From Pseudomonadales bacterium (lineage in GTDB: Bacteria > Pseudomonadota > Gammaproteobacteria > Pseudomonadales > Azotimanducaceae): 64,000 bases of DNA. The notes beneath the pieces were generated by a model that was given only the letters and a program-made list of their open reading frames with translations, had not been told where the DNA came from and did not search any database. The stretch covers positions 1 to 64,000 of the forward strand of contig JAHRWB010000017.1 of the NCBI GenBank assembly GCA_019090385.1. The letters are read 5' to 3'. Within the stretch, counting starts at the first letter, position 1; the number at the start of each line of letters is the position of its first letter. A program made the translations under genes and the position numbers. Of this stretch, positions 62,015-64,000 are shown in pieces.

Positions 62015-63996
62015 TTTATCTGATACTCCATCATCCAGATTATTCGATGTCCGTCATTTTGAATAGAATCACTGGAAGCAAGGGGAACCGACCAGCGTAA
62101 CTTTCCATGTAAGAGCCCATTGAGTAGTGTTACGTCCCACCCCATTCCGACACTCGCCATCCCCCCGTTAATGCCGGGGTACTCTCCGACAAATTTTTGT
62201 TTTCCGAGCGCAAAATCAGCCAGTAATAAAAATGCGCCATATTGTGGCTGTTGTGGAAATATCCGCAGCTCACTGCCGAGAAAAATCCCACTTTCAGCAG
62301 AAAAATCAGAACGATCAAATCCCCGCACCCGATTAGCCCCACCAAGTCCCATTTCCAGAGATGCAGGCAAAGGCCGTTGGCTATATTGGGCTACCAGAGA
62401 AATATTTAACTCCTGTTCGCTGGCCAAGCCCGGCAGAACAACCAGCTTTTGAAAAGTGCTATCCAATCTTGCTCGCCAGAAAAAGTGCTTCTGATCCGGG
62501 AAGGTGCTATCGCTGATATCCCCTCCATTCAATTCAAATCTGATATCAGAGCGTGTTTTATAAACATCACTAGTCAATTCATTTTCCACCGCTGCAAGCA
62601 AATACCAGAACTTCTGATTTTCTAATTCCATACCATTGTCAGCTACTGATTTCAGCTTCAATGACTGCCATGAGTTGCCCAATTGCCAGTTCCAGGAGTG
62701 TCTGCGAGAACGCCGCATAACGCGCTTTATGGTAACTTGTGCCGCGCGTGTATCACCATCCAGCTGTTCACTCAAATCATCAAAATCAAAATTCGAATTT
62801 GAAATTCCGACATTCAGCGTAGTGGCTAAATCAAACACCGGAAATTGATAATCAATATAGCCATAACTGCTATTGTTCGGATTCCATGATTGCAAAACTG
62901 ATGCTTCCAGACTGTCACCAATTCCAAAGGGACCGTGCCAATTAACCCTTGCAATACTTCGTTGTCGCCCGGTATATTTATCTCCATCATTGTCCACCCG
63001 AATTATGGCTGAAAATGGCTGGGCAACATTCAAGGTGAGTGCAAGCTGTGTATCCCCCACATTTTCCCCGGCATTAAAATTTGCCTGTACATCAACACCT
63101 GCCAAATCGTTAACTAAATACAATGCAGATTCCACCTCAGTTTCGGTTACGAATTTACCCACTAAGTCACTAAACTGCTTGTCTATCAATACACCCGGGC
63201 GATGTGCAGCACCCTCAATGTCTACTTTCGCCAGCTGCCCGGGCAGCACGCTAAACGCTACCTTTCGTTCCACTGTTTGCGCCGGTATATAAGCAACTGC
63301 CAATGGTATGCCGTGTGAACGATAAAATTGAGCAAGGTTCTCCGCCACTTGCTCCAGCTGTACAAGAGAAGGTCCGCGTCTAGCTTGTTGGCCATGAATC
63401 AATGTCATTAAAGCCCTGCTTTCCGTTTCACTTAAACTAGAGGCTCGGCTGTGAACAGACATTGACTGAAGTAATTTACCAATTTCTGTCATTTCCCTTT
63501 GAGTAAAACCATGGGACCCCGGTTGAATCTGCTGCTCAATACCTGACAACTCATCTGCCAGAAATTTATCAACCGCATCAACCGTCAAATCCGCATTTGC
63601 AATCACCTCAAAGTTAGAAATGTAAAGCGCATCGATATCCAGGCGCATACTTGTGGCGGGGTTAGGGTCTCTTGCGTCAACCCCAGGAATAAGCTGAACA
63701 GCATGGGAGCTCTGACTAATCACCCCACAGAAAAAAAGCAATAAAATTCCAACGGCCCACAGTAAGTAACGGTGACGCCGTGTGCCTCTTGGATTGATTT
63801 GTAATGGTTGTATGTGCGAGTTGTTTACTTTACGGCGTTGCTCAGTAGCGTCTTCAAGCGCATCACCACTACCCGCTGTGGCAAATTGATCGACCACATC
63901 AGCTCTGATATCGCGATAGGCTTCCAGAGACATTTCGCCCGCGGCATAAGCTTTAACCACCTGCCGTAAACGACCACTTTCGGGGCTTAATTTCAT
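62011..63996 (-). CDS. TpsB-type (ShlB/FhaC/HecB) outer-membrane transporter
   Basis: A 661-residue Omp85-type protein. A POTRA domain is visible (about 195-265; VQLEQVAENLAQFYRSHGIP), then a barrel with the late motif LGGANRVRGFDRSDF (about 565-580) and a final strand IIWMMEYQIK. The N-terminal 75 residues are a hydrophilic segment (RLRQVVKAYAAGEMSLEAYR) before a membrane helix at 77-94. That is longer than a normal signal sequence. The ATG is 4 nt inside the window edge, so an earlier start cannot be ruled out. Confidence 0.87.
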   Translation of the reverse strand: MKLSPESGRLRQVVKAYAAGEMSLEAYRDIRADVVDQFATAGSGDALEDATEQRRKVNNSHIQPLQINPRGTRRHRYLLWAVGILLLFFCGVISQSSHAVQLIPGVDARDPNPATSMRLDIDALYISNFEVIANADLTVDAVDKFLADELSGIEQQIQPGSHGFTQREMTEIGKLLQSMSVHSRASSLSETESRALMTLIHGQQARRGPSLVQLEQVAENLAQFYRSHGIPLAVAYIPAQTVERKVAFSVLPGQLAKVDIEGAAHRPGVLIDKQFSDLVGKFVTETEVESALYLVNDLAGVDVQANFNAGENVGDTQLALTLNVAQPFSAIIRVDNDGDKYTGRQRSIARVNWHGPFGIGDSLEASVLQSWNPNNSSYGYIDYQFPVFDLATTLNVGISNSNFDFDDLSEQLDGDTRAAQVTIKRVMRRSRRHSWNWQLGNSWQSLKLKSVADNGMELENQKFWYLLAAVENELTSDVYKTRSDIRFELNGGDISDSTFPDQKHFFWRARLDSTFQKLVVLPGLASEQELNISLVAQYSQRPLPASLEMGLGGANRVRGFDRSDFSAESGIFLGSELRIFPQQPQYGAFLLLADFALGKQKFVGEYPGINGGMASVGMGWDVTLLNGLLHGKLRWSVPLASSDSIQNDGHRIIWMMEYQIK

Positions 63997-64000
63997 TAAA

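Noticed and set aside
1-64000. tRNA, rRNA, CRISPR, insertion sequence or prophage
   Set aside because: I searched the intergenic gaps by eye for tRNA T-loop consensus, repeat-spacer arrays, terminal repeats and integrase or transposase motifs and found none; a covariance-model scan would be decisive.

Overview
The window looks like chromosomal DNA of a free-living, aerobic, Gram-negative gammaproteobacterium, probably marine and of the Cellvibrionales/Spongiibacteraceae-Halieaceae kind; that placement is inferred from gene content and moderate GC, not proven. Supporting genes are the TonB-dependent receptors, the RND efflux operon, mrcB, the two-partner-secretion porin, glcDEF, a DUF2058 protein and ArfB. 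Genes are dense on both strands. No tRNA, rRNA, IS element, prophage or CRISPR array was found.

Layout. 1-6440: DUF2058 and PPOX-family genes, then a translationally coupled efflux operon (TetR, membrane-fusion protein, RND pump) headed by a 46-bp inverted repeat. 6441-11650: phosphoenolpyruvate synthase and a large UPF0182 membrane protein. 11850-16382: a TonB receptor and the two subunits of a Rieske ring-hydroxylating oxygenase. 16744-21451: nitrobindin-like protein, M16 protease lipoprotein, acetyltransferase and ArfB. 21541-29151: SDR enzyme, small K+ channel, then a coenzyme F420 block (npdG, cofE, cofD, cofC, fbiC). 29168-34588: MFS transporter, zinc ribbon, desaturase, MBL hydrolase and lytic transglycosylase. 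34981-42175: malic enzyme with an N-terminal minisatellite, two LLM (F420-type) oxidoreductases, an LvaA/ACAD10-like kinase, a metal-associated pair and a glutaredoxin-like gene. 42246-46519: DsbA-like protein, PBP1B, TPR lipoprotein, acetyltransferase. 46612-48976: a promoter, a TPP riboswitch and a TonB receptor. 49003-58666: glcDEF, EamA transporter, dihydroorotase, acyl-CoA ligase, glpD. 58820-64000: diguanylate cyclase, small PspC-type genes, a lipoprotein, and a TpsB-like porin with a small secreted partner.

The most notable content is the F420 biosynthesis block, unusual for this lineage, with two candidate F420-dependent LLM enzymes 8-13 kb away. CofE lacks the fused reductase domain of FbiB, which bears on which F420 variant is made. 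Second is the TPP riboswitch in front of a TonB receptor, which points to thiamine uptake. Third are the perfect 21-bp inverted repeat at the PsrA-like regulator, the 21-bp repeats at the start of malic enzyme, a 20-bp motif shared by two distant intergenic regions, and a DnaA-box-like cluster near 61.3 kb.
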